Shown: positions 46,101 through 55,367, numbered from the stretch's first letter. The stretch: DNA of 64,000 nucleotides from Parabacteroides sp. TM07-1AC (GCF_003480915.1 NZ_QUKD01000003.1:1-64000), one strand, 5' to 3'. Numbers and translations are program-made. Notes: generated by a model not told the origin, from the letters alone.

Positions 46101-46586
46101 GTACCACCGGTTTACTACACAGTCACTTTGCCACTCGTAGAAGGTGCCATCACCGACCCTGTTGCCGGAGAATACGATGTGGAAGCATGGAGTAACTTCC
46201 GTTTCTATCTCACGCTCGATAAGGAATACGACCAATCGGAACCCGTCATAACGACCGACCGCGGTGAAACCATCACGCCGCGCAGTAGCGACGGAGCTTA
46301 TATCGTCAAATATGTCCGCAACGATGTGGAGATATTTATCGACGGCATCGTAAAGAACCCCGATCCCGTATCCAACGAAACGATAGCTACAGATGCCGTC
46401 AAGGTATGGGCAGCCAAAGGTTACCTGCATATCAGCAGCCCGACAACACAAACAGTACAGGTCTACAACCTGACAGGCTCACTGGTTAAACAGGCAGACA
46501 TTCCTGTAGGCAATACCCGATGGGCATTACCGGCAAGTATCTATATCGTACAGATCGGTTCCGCACGATACAAAGTAATCTTATAA
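43194..46586 (+). CDS. GLUG-repeat surface protein with T9SS-like C-terminus
   Basis: A 1130-aa exported protein with signal peptide ending near TIAQ. Two blocks of GLUG-type repeats (GGFVGNNG, NCYSTGNVKGGD, IGGFIGRC and similar) lie at about residues 170-370 and 500-760, each block opened by a DIDLAGHEWTPIG / DIDLESKEWTAIG strand. InlB-type repeats (GAISIEGD to AVTIAATFS) follow at about 800-985, then a proline-rich linker. The last 70 residues (VYNLTGSLVKQADIP to IYIVQIGSARYKVIL) look like a type IX sorting domain. It is probably a large adhesin-like surface protein. The HU gene starts 10 bp downstream. Confidence 0.85.
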   Translation: MKTRITLITSRLLYLLAFLTISHITIAQVDVWDGHTVAEPTGWATGNTTVNISSAAELAWVAQMVNNSEQTGTTPSDKWFKGCTLTLTTDIDLAGHEWTPIGIGSVSGYTSYMEKNFFGSFNGQNHIVSNLKITGEYRFAGLFGIIGDPGFPSGKETVKDLHVRNADLQITKPEVSDEYYEWGAGTLVGLQCGTIERCSATGKIVGGDNGYFGGLVGMNYGGYGTCSIISNSYASVDVTGGNGSIISSTYPCYIGGFVGNNGTTSGGHPIIYNCYSTGNVKGGDDAYIGGFIGRCGGSDYIEANDVHSCYSLGTVEGGSNSHIGGFAGNAVPRSPLLNCYWNKDAYTNGTGNDAERTSENLLALPLSSMKSRFLTQIMNEGAFNYSGKAASKVTRYAWELAPGNDYPTLTSTPLAAAPGTSESDPFLIANSSELEFFATRVNAGNDFDGKYVKLTADIDLESKEWTAIGTGNDLDLNHLKPFKGTFDGNGFQIRNLYFARTVGDEEFVYAGVFGRVEDGAIRNLGVVISEKGLTIRNINCSETLGQCLAGGVVAYCLNSTIENCYTTGGTITTSALHYAISSAGGLVAYAIDATIRNCYSTVDINSGSDPINDHPAEAFSGGIVGNIYSNDASTTISNCFSSGMFSAKNGYYTGGAGGIVGNSSSSSAEKTSYISNCLALNYKLITRNGNAQHTAGRILGYKSTSEFAVPPTLSGNHAYDNIIWENLSDGTSDPISDVDATDKNGADWDWRNSDQIPAGIFDNTAIWKSGTLPIMPKLYTTDGRLMANQPDVSIPYPLEFTTTTNGSVQEKYRKTYAGKDTRVELIITPETGFGLKSLTYQPEGEDATAIAESDGHYYFTMPGKKVTIAAIFSAISSITIANVTNGAISIEGDKTEAIEYEKVIFTVTPDNGYKLDGEPTVTTTGSGNVTVNSEGNNKYSFDMPAEAVTIAATFSKNNPDPQPPVDPDPVPPVYYTVTLPLVEGAITDPVAGEYDVEAWSNFRFYLTLDKEYDQSEPVITTDRGETITPRSSDGAYIVKYVRNDVEIFIDGIVKNPDPVSNETIATDAVKVWAAKGYLHISSPTTQTVQVYNLTGSLVKQADIPVGNTRWALPASIYIVQIGSARYKVIL

Positions 46587-46596
46587 GAAAACCGAT

Positions 46597-46872
46597 ATGA
46601 CGAAAACAGAATTGGTACAAAGAATTGCCGAAGATACCGGACAAAAAGCGACACAGGTAAAAAGAACTGTCGAAGCATTACTCGGTATCGTCTCCGATAC
46701 GCTGAACGAAGGCTCTGAAATCCGCTTTCATAACTTCGGGGCACTACACCCCTGGATACAGATTGAACGTATGGCACGCAACCCCAAGACAGGTGTTGCA
46801 GTCAAGATCCCTCGTCGCGTATCAGTGAAATTCCGGCCCGGAACAAAACTGTTGAAGGTTCTGAACAAATAG
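46597..46872 (+). CDS. HU-family DNA-binding protein
   Basis: A 91-aa protein of standard HU length. The N-terminal helices (MTKTELVQRIAEDTG), the central strand region RFHNFGALHPW and the arm RNPKTGVAVKIPRR with VKFRPGTKL at the end are present. HU compacts and bends DNA and also assists recombination and DNA inversion. It follows the GLUG gene by 10 bp and is likely co-transcribed, an unusual partner for a surface protein. Housekeeping HU is probably encoded elsewhere as well. Confidence 0.92.
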   Translation: MTKTELVQRIAEDTGQKATQVKRTVEALLGIVSDTLNEGSEIRFHNFGALHPWIQIERMARNPKTGVAVKIPRRVSVKFRPGTKLLKVLNK

Positions 46873-46895
46873 GATACCGACAATCACGGCCCCAG

Positions 46896-47660
46896 TCAGA
46901 AACCGAACCCGCCGTGATCGTCTTCCTCTTTTTCCTGTTCTTTGCCCGTTAAATAGATGAAATCGTTCCCGCTCTGAATAATATCGGAGGCGGGAACTTT
47001 TTCTTTTAGCTTCTCCACCTCTTTTGCTTCCTTCACACAGACCCAGGCGCGATAGCTTTTCGAGGGCTTATCGGCTATAAACCAGACACCGGTATAGGAA
47101 ATACCTTCCAGATAATGCATCAGCGAAGTACTGACGCCGGATATGCCTATCGGTCCGCGCAGGAATTTCAGTTTGCCGGAATAAGGGGATATCTCTTGCA
47201 ACAGCGCCGGTATCGTCGGGTTACCTTTCCCGTCCATCGGAAGATACTGCCGGATCAACTCGTCCACCTTGCTCTTTGCCGCAGCCGAGCCGGAAGGGAA
47301 CACCACCGATACGTATTTATCGCCAGCCACAGCCTGCAACTGGTAAGGCGACAGGCAATCGATGCAATCTAGCGTATCCGCCCGCTGGCAGCGGAACACA
47401 TGGAGCGAATAAATACCGAAAGCATCCTCGGGTGTCGGCATCTCATAGATCTCGATCGTATATTCCTGCCCCTCGTAAACGACATCGCGGGCTGTCAGCT
47501 TACTGACACCGTATTCGAGGAACTGCTCCGCTCCTCCATTCATAAAACCGTAGAGTCCCGAGCCTGTAAACACCCGTTCCCTTTTCACTTCAACCTCCTG
47601 TGCAACCAAAAAGGCGGGAATCAACAGCTGGAAACCTGCCCATTGTATAAAATGTTTCAT
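46896..47660 (-). CDS. DUF6599 exported protein
   Basis: A 254-aa protein with a signal peptide (FIQWAGFQLLIPAFLVAQ). The body matches DUF6599: YGFMNGGAEQFLEYG, then YEMPTPEDAFGIYSLH. Family function is unknown. It overlaps the DUF362 gene by 4 bp and is translated after it, so both are probably one unit, and in Bacteroidales they tend to be neighbours (recalled). It converges with the HU gene over a 23-bp gap. Confidence 0.83.
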   Translation of the reverse strand: MKHFIQWAGFQLLIPAFLVAQEVEVKRERVFTGSGLYGFMNGGAEQFLEYGVSKLTARDVVYEGQEYTIEIYEMPTPEDAFGIYSLHVFRCQRADTLDCIDCLSPYQLQAVAGDKYVSVVFPSGSAAAKSKVDELIRQYLPMDGKGNPTIPALLQEISPYSGKLKFLRGPIGISGVSTSLMHYLEGISYTGVWFIADKPSKSYRAWVCVKEAKEVEKLKEKVPASDIIQSGNDFIYLTGKEQEKEEDDHGGFGF

Positions 47661-48811
47661 GCCTGCAACGTTGTTTCTATCAGTTCGATTTTATCCTTAT
47701 CGGCCACACCGAGTTGAAACTCCTGCGCCATATCCATAAAGGTACGTGCTCTGGCTTTCTCTTCTTCCTGCAGCCCCTCTTCGATACGTTTGGCAATCAC
47801 TATATCGTAACTGATACGGTCGACTGCCACCGCGTCGCTTCCCGCCAGGATGGTATTATAATGGCAGATAAATTGCGGATTGGCAGCCGGTCCGCCGTCA
47901 AAGCAACCGATCATTCCATCGACAATATTCAACACCACCTTATCCCGTAACGGAGGGAACGCACAAACCGAAGCACAGGTATCATGCCACATCGGGCCGT
48001 GTAACCGGGCTGTATTCGTAATAGAACCGAAAGCCAGGTTCTTCATGCAGCAGGTGATCGTCGTTCCGGCATTCTTCAAAACGGGGACGTTGATAATCTT
48101 CGTCACCATCTCCGTACATATCTTCGTGAAATAAGAGTTCTTTCCGCCATTGATCATGAAAGGCATGGTGTAAGCGTCATATTCTCCTTCGATGTCGACA
48201 GAAAAGTACTGCTCCTTATCGATCCGCTCTTCGCCGTAGAACTTACCTTCGGCATTAATGTAACTGCCGTTCTCATCGGGGTATTCCGTACCGATGATCT
48301 TTATATCCGGATAGTTCTCAGCGGTAAAACCCGACTCTTTCAAATCCGCTTCACGCCGGTCCCAGATAATAATATTCTTTCGGGGAATGCCGGCTTCTTC
48401 CAGCTGGTTGATAATGGATTGCGTCAAAGCATGCGAAGTAGATAACAGCTTACCGGCAATCGGGTTTACTTTCAGCCCAATCACATCGTCGGGATCGACA
48501 AACTGCAACCACGCCTCTTTCAGGTTGCTTTTTCCTGTCAGATTCAACATACTGTTCCGGAGCATTTCATAGGCGATTCCTTCGGAAGGCTGTCCGTCGA
48601 CAATACAGCCGGAATGGGTTGTACGGGCTACTTTACCGGGATATTTACCCGGCATGGAATGTTCGTTCCGGGGGATGGCCAGGGCATCCTTTATATTGGT
48701 TGCCGGCTTCTCTTTATCTGCGTGCACCGCTGGAGCAGCTTTTACGATGGGAGAAAAAGCAACGCTTGCTCCACCGAGGGCCAGCGAACGGAAAAAGTTT
48801 CTTCTTTTCAT
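47657..48811 (-). CDS. DUF362 protein with Tat-type signal
   Basis: A 384-aa protein. The N-terminus has twin arginines followed by FF and a hydrophobic stretch (SLALGGASVAFSPIV), fitting a Tat signal for export of a folded, probably cofactor-bearing protein. The DUF362 body includes the segments VGLKVNPIAGK and FGSITNTARLHGPMWHD. I see no ferredoxin-type cysteine cluster, although some members carry one. Function is unknown; neighbours give only the DUF6599 link. Confidence 0.85.
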   Translation of the reverse strand: MKRRNFFRSLALGGASVAFSPIVKAAPAVHADKEKPATNIKDALAIPRNEHSMPGKYPGKVARTTHSGCIVDGQPSEGIAYEMLRNSMLNLTGKSNLKEAWLQFVDPDDVIGLKVNPIAGKLLSTSHALTQSIINQLEEAGIPRKNIIIWDRREADLKESGFTAENYPDIKIIGTEYPDENGSYINAEGKFYGEERIDKEQYFSVDIEGEYDAYTMPFMINGGKNSYFTKICTEMVTKIINVPVLKNAGTTITCCMKNLAFGSITNTARLHGPMWHDTCASVCAFPPLRDKVVLNIVDGMIGCFDGGPAANPQFICHYNTILAGSDAVAVDRISYDIVIAKRIEEGLQEEEKARARTFMDMAQEFQLGVADKDKIELIETTLQA

Positions 48812-48891
48812 GGTATTACTGATTAAGTCTTCAGGCTGCTAAGATATTAAAATCCTGTGGGGCTTCCGTCTTTTTTTCCGGTTATTTCCTG

Positions 48892-48899
48892 TACTTTTG
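48892..48899 (+). promoter_or_regulatory. -7 element for the thioesterase gene
   Basis: TACTTTTG, 26 bp before the ATG at 48926, with a T-rich -33 region. Confidence 0.45.
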
Positions 48900-48925
48900 C
48901 GACACAATTCGAGAACTCAATAAAT

Positions 48926-49312
48926 ATGCTGGAAAAAGGATTACAACACACAAGCAGTACCGTAGTCAGTGCCGCTAACTCAGCCCGTACCATGGGATCG
49001 GGCGACCTGGATGTATTCGCCACACCGTCGATGGTGGCTTTAATGGAAAACGCAGCCATGCTGGCTGTTGCCTCCGAACTGTCGGAAGGCTCGACAACCG
49101 TAGGTGCACAGATGAACACCTCACATATCAAACCGTCCCCGCTGGGAGAAACAATTTCCGCCACGGCAACCTTACAGGAAGCGGATGGCCGTAAACTCAC
49201 TTTCAGCGTTGTGGCACAAGACTCCAAAGGGACGATCGGCGAAGGAACGCATATCCGTTTCATCGTAGACAAAAAGAAGTTCCTCTCCAGGATCTACCCT
49301 ACCAACAAATAG
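48926..49312 (+). CDS. FlK-like hotdog-fold thioesterase
   Basis: A 128-aa protein from the ATG at 48926 (MLEKGLQHTSSTV); the longer frame has no promoter support. It matches the fluoroacetyl-CoA thioesterase FlK family. Thr33, Glu41 and His67 fall with the same spacing (8 and 26 residues) as the FlK catalytic residues Thr42, Glu50 and His76 as I recall them. It probably hydrolyses an acyl-CoA in the cytoplasm; the natural substrate is unknown. The eno gene follows after 90 bp with its own promoter. Confidence 0.85.
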   Translation: MLEKGLQHTSSTVVSAANSARTMGSGDLDVFATPSMVALMENAAMLAVASELSEGSTTVGAQMNTSHIKPSPLGETISATATLQEADGRKLTFSVVAQDSKGTIGEGTHIRFIVDKKKFLSRIYPTNK

Positions 49313-50683
<1,371 letters not shown>

Positions 50684-50738
50684 TCTCACAAAACAAATCA
50701 TAATCGCTAATTTGCAAGCTAAAAGCTAATTTTTAGAT

Positions 50739-50766
50739 AAAAGCTTCCCCGTGAGGAGAGGCTTTT
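50739..50766 (+). terminator. Rho-independent terminator of eno
   Basis: AAAAGCTTCCCC pairs with GGAGAGGCTTTT (G-U and one imperfect pair) around GTGA, followed by a T-rich stretch at 50770-50775. Confidence 0.65.
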
Positions 50767-50878
50767 ACCTTTTTATAGGTAATGGAAGCCTTCAATTTAC
50801 CCTCTTATGGCGATTGCACATATTCCAGAGAATAATGACCTTTGACAACAGTAAAACAGAACATCTCATTTATCCATT

Positions 50879-51208
50879 ATGACAATAATAAATAAGACAT
50901 TCAACGGTCAGCTCTCCTTCTGCAAGTGTTGTAACACTTATAGCCTGGAGTTCGGTAACTTCTTCTTTTGCTTTACGGAAGCAGGCTTCCAGGGTTTCCG
51001 CAAGTACATAAACAGCATCGACGGTGACCTGTCGGAACAACGTAACCAACATTTCGCCTCCAACCGCAAGATATGTATCAAAGTACAATCCGAAAGCATT
51101 TACTTTTGCCTCAACAAAATGGAATTGGAAGAACTGAAAGAACTTCTCTCCGCCAAAAGAAACGGAAAGAAGTCCCCTTATCTGGCACAGAACTATTCGT
51201 TGAATTGA
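50879..51208 (+). CDS. DUF6686 protein
   Basis: A 109-aa cytoplasmic protein. It has a CKCC motif near the N-terminus (FCKCCNTYSLEFGN) and a second Cys-containing strand (FFFCFTEAGFQGF), matching DUF6686 of Bacteroidetes. The Cys pair could bind a metal. No operon partner is evident. Confidence 0.78.
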   Translation: MTIINKTFNGQLSFCKCCNTYSLEFGNFFFCFTEAGFQGFRKYINSIDGDLSEQRNQHFASNRKICIKVQSESIYFCLNKMELEELKELLSAKRNGKKSPYLAQNYSLN

Positions 51209-51299
51209 AGTCTCCTTTCAAACAAAAGCATAGTACCCATCAATAGGTATTTAATATAGATTTAATATCCCACCTATCTGACAATACAATAAAATGCCC

Positions 51300-51307
51300 T
51301 ATATTTG
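51300..51307 (+). promoter_or_regulatory. -7 element for the His-rich protein and TonB receptor
   Basis: TATATTTG, 10 bp before the ATG at 51317, so the mRNA leader would be very short. Confidence 0.45.
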
Positions 51308-51316
51308 CAAAAGGTG

Positions 51317-51667
51317 ATGGAGAAGTATAGGAAATATTTGCGAATTGCACTCCCGGCATTATTCATTGCATATCTGGGATGTTTGATAGCCTTTACCCAC
51401 GTTCATATCGTGAATGGGGTAACGATCGTCCATTCGCACCCTTACCACAAGACAGACGACGGACGTCCGGACCATGAACATGGTTATGCGGAGTTCCAGT
51501 TACTTCATCAACTATCGACTATTCAGATTAGCGGTGCTGCATTTGTCTCTTTATTGCTTGCCGCTTTCCTTACTGCATTATTCAGATTATCCTGCAATCC
51601 GGTCTACCCGGATTATCTGGTTCCCATACAAGGAGAACCGTCTCTTCGCGCCCCTCCTGTAGCCTGA
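51317..51667 (+). CDS. Small His-rich membrane protein next to a TonB receptor
   Basis: A 116-aa protein from the ATG at 51317. A first membrane segment (about residues 8-27) is followed by a His-rich loop (FTHVHIVNG, HSHPYHK, DHEHG), then a second membrane segment (about 70-90) and a short tail. I know the pattern from Bacteroidetes but not a function. The histidine cluster facing the periplasm suggests metal binding. The next gene, a TonB receptor, begins 216 bp downstream after a repeat array. Confidence 0.65.
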   Translation: MEKYRKYLRIALPALFIAYLGCLIAFTHVHIVNGVTIVHSHPYHKTDDGRPDHEHGYAEFQLLHQLSTIQISGAAFVSLLLAAFLTALFRLSCNPVYPDYLVPIQGEPSLRAPPVA

Positions 51668-51688
51668 TAAATATGCACCCATGCTATT

Positions 51689-51802
51689 TGCCAACTTTTT
51701 TCATCACGTTGGCAAAGTTGTGCCACGCCTATGGCAAAGTTATGCCATGCCTGTGACAGAGTTGTGCCATGCCTTTGGCAGAACTATGCCATGCTTGTGG
51801 CA
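51689..51802. repeat. 11-bp phased array of TGGCA/TGCCA half-sites
   Basis: Nine half-sites, alternating mostly TGGCA and TGCCA, start at 51710, 51721, 51732, 51743, 51754, 51765, 51776, 51787 and 51798, exactly 11 bp apart. A tenth TGCCA is at 51689. Paired half-sites form 22-bp units such as TTGGCAAAGTTGTGCCA. The array lies 82 bp upstream of the TonB receptor start. Confidence 0.82.
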
Positions 51803-51883
51803 AATTCTTCAATTGGGAAGAAGAATCCCGGAAAGTACCGGGCATTCAATTATTGTATTACCTATTTATCAGATTAAATCAAT

Positions 51884-54193
51884 ATGAATAAGATTATAAC
51901 ACTTATACTATGCCTTTGCTGTACCCTTACGGTTGCATGGGCCACAGAAGAAGAGAAAATGAACGTATCGGATGCAAACGTATTCGGGCATGTATTGGAT
52001 AAAGAAACCGGTGAGCATCTGCCATTTATCACCGTTATACTAAAAGGAACAACCATCGGAACGACAACCGACAACTCCGGTCATTATTTCCTGAAGAACC
52101 TGCCGGAAGGGAAGTTCACCCTCGAATTTAAATATCTCGGTTACAAGACTGTCACCCGGGATGTGAAACTGGAGAAAGGGAAAACACAGGAAGTCAATGT
52201 AGAGATGGAAGAAGATCGCATCGCCCTGGACGGTGTAGTCGTTTCGGCTAACCGAAGTGAGACATCGCGCCGCCTGGCTCCTACGCTGGTAAATGTGATC
52301 GACTCGAAAGTCTTTAATACGACCAGTGCGGTTAACCTGGCGCAAGGACTGAACTTCCAACCGGGTGTACGTGTAGAGACGAATTGTCAGAATTGCGGTT
52401 TCCAGCAGGTACGTATCAATGGGTTGGACGGACCTTATACGCAGATACTGATCGACTCGCGCCCCATATTCAGTGCACTTTCGGGTGTTTACGGGCTGGA
52501 ACAGATTCCGGCAAATATGATCGACCGTGTGGAAGTGATGCGTGGAGGAGGTTCGGCATTGTTCGGTTCTTCTGCCATTGCTGGGACGATCAATATCATT
52601 ACCAAGGAGCCGCTGCGCAACTCGGGCGAACTGACACATACCCTGTCTTCTATCGAGGGAAGTTCTTCCTTTGATAATAATACGACGCTGAATGCTTCAT
52701 TGGTAACAGAAAACGGGAAAGCCGGCATGTATATCTTCGGACAGAACCGCCACCGTTCGGGTTACGACTATGATAATGATGGATATACCGAACTACCCAA
52801 GCTGAAAAATCAGACGGTAGGTTTCCGCTCCTATCTGAAAACAAGCACGTACAGCAAGCTGACGTTCGAATATCATCACATGAACGAATACCGTCGTGGC
52901 GGTAACCTGTTGGATCGCCCCCCTCATGAAGCGGATATTGCCGAACAGTTGGAGCACTCCATCGACGGCGGTGGATTGAAGTTCGATCTTTTCTCATCCG
53001 ATTACAAACATAAACTCAGCGTCTTCACCTCGGCTCAGAACACCGACCGTGACAGCTATTACGGTACCGGACAAGACCCGAATGCGTACGGTAAGACAAC
53101 CGACCTGACCTTTATGGCCGGTACACAATATTCGTACAGCTTCGACCAGTTCCTCTTTATGCCGTCAGACCTGACCGCCGGACTGGAATACAACTACGAC
53201 CATCTGAAAGACGAAATGATCGGTTATAACCGCTACACCAACCAAAAGGTCCATATCGAAAGCCTTTTCCTGCAGAACGAATGGAAAAACAAACGGTGGA
53301 GCTTCTTGGTCGGAGCGCGTATGGACAAGCACAACATGATAGACAATGTGGTATTCAGTCCCCGTGCCAACGTTCGTTTCAACCCGACAGAGGATATCAA
53401 TATACGCGCCAGCTACTCCAGTGGCTTCCGTGCTCCGCAGGCTTTCGACGAAGACATGCATATCTCTGCCGTCGGCGGTGAGATAGCAATGATACGACGG
53501 GCGAAAGACCTGAAAGAAGAGAAATCGCAGAGCCTCAGCACATCGGTCGACTTTTATCATCGTTTTAAGAACGGTATCCAGGTCAACTTCCTGGTGGAAG
53601 GTTTTTATACAAGTCTAAACGATGTATTTGTACTGGAAGAAATCGGGAAAGACGAGCAGGGCAATATCATCAAAGAACGCCGTAACGGTTCGGGAGCAAA
53701 AGTGATGGGACTGACCCTGGAAGGGAAAAGCGTCCTTTCTTCCTGGTTATCTTTACAGGCAGGAGCCACCTTGCAGCGCAGCCGTTATAACGAACCGGAG
53801 AAATGGAGTGAAAACGAGAACGTGCCGACTGAAAAGAAGATGTTCCGTACACCCAATACATACGGTTACTTTACCGCGACACTCACTCCGTTGAAACATT
53901 TCACAGCGTCCTTGTCCGGAACTTACACCGGCAGCATGTTGGTGCAGCATCTGGCGGGTTATATCCCTATGGATAAGGCAGTCAATACACCGGACTTCTT
54001 CGACATGAACATCAAACTGGCGTATGACTTCCATATCTACAAAGATATCACCCTGGAAGTAAATGCCGGCGTACAGAACATCTTCGAAGCCTACCAGTCC
54101 GACTTCGACCAGGGTCCGAACCGTGACTCTGCCTACATCTACGGACCGGCAACGCCGAGAAGCTATTTCGCCGGTATCAAGATATCTTACTAA
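51884..54193 (+). CDS. TonB-dependent outer-membrane receptor
   Basis: A 769-aa receptor with a signal peptide (IITLILCLCCTLTVAWA). A carboxypeptidase-like beta-sandwich (about residues 33-115) precedes the plug (VVVSANRSETSRR; a distinctive NCQNCGFQQVRINGLDG; RVEVMRGGGSALFGS) and a 22-strand barrel (through to the final FAGIKISY). The paired cysteines in the plug recur in a Bacteroidetes receptor subgroup, ligand unknown to me. The preceding His-rich protein suggests a metal or metal complex. Confidence 0.88.
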   Translation: MNKIITLILCLCCTLTVAWATEEEKMNVSDANVFGHVLDKETGEHLPFITVILKGTTIGTTTDNSGHYFLKNLPEGKFTLEFKYLGYKTVTRDVKLEKGKTQEVNVEMEEDRIALDGVVVSANRSETSRRLAPTLVNVIDSKVFNTTSAVNLAQGLNFQPGVRVETNCQNCGFQQVRINGLDGPYTQILIDSRPIFSALSGVYGLEQIPANMIDRVEVMRGGGSALFGSSAIAGTINIITKEPLRNSGELTHTLSSIEGSSSFDNNTTLNASLVTENGKAGMYIFGQNRHRSGYDYDNDGYTELPKLKNQTVGFRSYLKTSTYSKLTFEYHHMNEYRRGGNLLDRPPHEADIAEQLEHSIDGGGLKFDLFSSDYKHKLSVFTSAQNTDRDSYYGTGQDPNAYGKTTDLTFMAGTQYSYSFDQFLFMPSDLTAGLEYNYDHLKDEMIGYNRYTNQKVHIESLFLQNEWKNKRWSFLVGARMDKHNMIDNVVFSPRANVRFNPTEDINIRASYSSGFRAPQAFDEDMHISAVGGEIAMIRRAKDLKEEKSQSLSTSVDFYHRFKNGIQVNFLVEGFYTSLNDVFVLEEIGKDEQGNIIKERRNGSGAKVMGLTLEGKSVLSSWLSLQAGATLQRSRYNEPEKWSENENVPTEKKMFRTPNTYGYFTATLTPLKHFTASLSGTYTGSMLVQHLAGYIPMDKAVNTPDFFDMNIKLAYDFHIYKDITLEVNAGVQNIFEAYQSDFDQGPNRDSAYIYGPATPRSYFAGIKISY

Positions 54194-54207
54194 GATACTT
54201 TTTACGA

Positions 54208-54243
54208 CAAAGGGTCTTTGCCTTACCACGCAAAGACCCTTTG
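54208..54243 (+). terminator. Terminator hairpin after the TonB receptor
   Basis: A perfect 14-bp stem (CAAAGGGTCTTTGC and its complement) with an 8-base loop, 15 bp past the stop codon; no T run follows. Confidence 0.6.
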
Positions 54244-54280
54244 CACGTTCAGGCAACGACCTCTTACGTGGTAAGAAAAA

Positions 54281-54308
54281 CCCCGCTATCCAGACAGGAT
54301 AACGGGGA
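54281..54308. terminator. Bidirectional terminator between convergent genes
   Basis: CCCCGCTATCC pairs with GGATAACGGGG around AGAC, flanked by A-rich DNA on both sides; serves the receptor and the DUF2023 gene. Confidence 0.6.
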
Positions 54309-54349
54309 AAATAAACAACTTTAGGGAAAACTTTAAACAACCATATCGA

Positions 54350-54715
54350 TCAGGCAGACGTTAGCCGCTGCTTTTTCCTTGTGCAGAAACGTTCGCATTG
54401 CATACAGATATCATACCCAAGCAAAGCTCCAAGAATAAAATCCTCCTCCGGCGTAAGTAAGTTCAACGGACGGGTCACCAATAAACGAATAGCTTCTATG
54501 CATTCAGGCCTTCCAAAATAAATATTGACACTTCTCTCTCCTGCATCCTGCTTTACATAACAAATCTGTTGACTTTCCAAGCGGTCCGTAACGACTTGCT
54601 CATACGATTTATTGATCGTACATAAAACCATACTCCGTATCCCTTTCTTATATTCATAGATATGATTAAGAAAGACTTTCACTTCTCCGGGTATCCTGTT
54701 CCTGGTTGTTACCAT
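54350..54715 (-). CDS. DUF2023 protein, flavodoxin neighbour
   Basis: A 121-aa protein matching DUF2023, a small Bacteroidetes family usually found next to flavodoxin. The sequence includes NHIYEYKKGIRSMVLCT, a PLNLLTPEEDFILGALLGYD helix and a C-terminal CMQCERFC cluster that could bind a metal. It lies 43 bp after the flavodoxin gene on the same strand. A role in flavodoxin electron transfer or regulation is a guess from the constant pairing. Confidence 0.83.
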   Translation of the reverse strand: MVTTRNRIPGEVKVFLNHIYEYKKGIRSMVLCTINKSYEQVVTDRLESQQICYVKQDAGERSVNIYFGRPECIEAIRLLVTRPLNLLTPEEDFILGALLGYDICMQCERFCTRKKQRLTSA

Positions 54716-54758
54716 CTTACCTGCTGATATTATCTTAAAAACTACAATTCGAAAATGC

Positions 54759-55268
54759 TTATTCCAGACCTTCCTGTTTTAACGTTTCGATCCACTGGTC
54801 GATACGCGGGTTGGTCTGATCGTCTTCATTCAATTCATCCAAAGGAAGTCCGATGAATTTACCGTCAACAACAGCCGTCGAGTCATCATACGAATAGCCA
54901 TCTGTCGGTACTGATCCGATAAACGTACATCCTGTACCCTGAAGATCCGTATAGATTGTTCCGATCGCGTCACAGAACGTGTCGCTGAAAGAGGAAGAGT
55001 CGCCGCAACCGAAAATAGCAACGAGCTTACCGGATAAATCCAGCTTCTTTACTTTGGCAAGAAAATCGTACCAGTCATCCTGCAAATCGCCTGCTCCCCA
55101 GGTTGAGCTACCCAAAATCAATGCTTCATAATTACCCAGATCCGAAGGAGAAGCCTTCGCCACATCATACAGGTTAGAAGCATCCACACCTAACTTGGTT
55201 GCTATACGTTTTGCAATATCCTCTGTCGTTCCGGTTGACGAACCGTAAAAAATACCTATTGTCTTCAT
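54759..55268 (-). CDS. fldA: Flavodoxin
   Basis: A 169-aa FMN electron carrier of the long-chain type. The phosphate-binding loop GSSTGTTEDIA is near the N-terminus, and the flavin-shielding WGAGDLQDDW and GDSSSFSDTFCDAIG loops are intact. It replaces ferredoxin under iron limitation in many bacteria and serves as a carrier for pyruvate:flavodoxin-type enzymes. It is read with the DUF2023 gene downstream. Confidence 0.95.
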   Translation of the reverse strand: MKTIGIFYGSSTGTTEDIAKRIATKLGVDASNLYDVAKASPSDLGNYEALILGSSTWGAGDLQDDWYDFLAKVKKLDLSGKLVAIFGCGDSSSFSDTFCDAIGTIYTDLQGTGCTFIGSVPTDGYSYDDSTAVVDGKFIGLPLDELNEDDQTNPRIDQWIETLKQEGLE

Positions 55269-55294
55269 CTGTTTTATAATTTAATTGATGAAGA

Positions 55295-55325
55295 CAAAGG
55301 TCAGATATCCCGGTTACAAAGGCAA
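55295..55325 (-). promoter_or_regulatory. Promoter of fldA
   Basis: On the minus strand: -33 TTG at 55325-55323, a 20-bp spacer and -7 GACCTTTG at 55302-55295, the same near-consensus form as the Xus-like promoter. Confidence 0.6.
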
Positions 55326-55367
55326 TACCTATAAATATGTATTTTGCAGGCTGAAAATACCTACTGA

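Noticed and set aside
51668..51883. Cobalamin riboswitch before the TonB receptor
   Set aside because: No B12-box pattern is visible; the gap is filled by the 11-bp array.
51681..51887. 68-codon open frame over the 11-bp array
   Set aside because: Its repeats follow the DNA period, not codons, and it resembles no protein; it runs into the receptor start.
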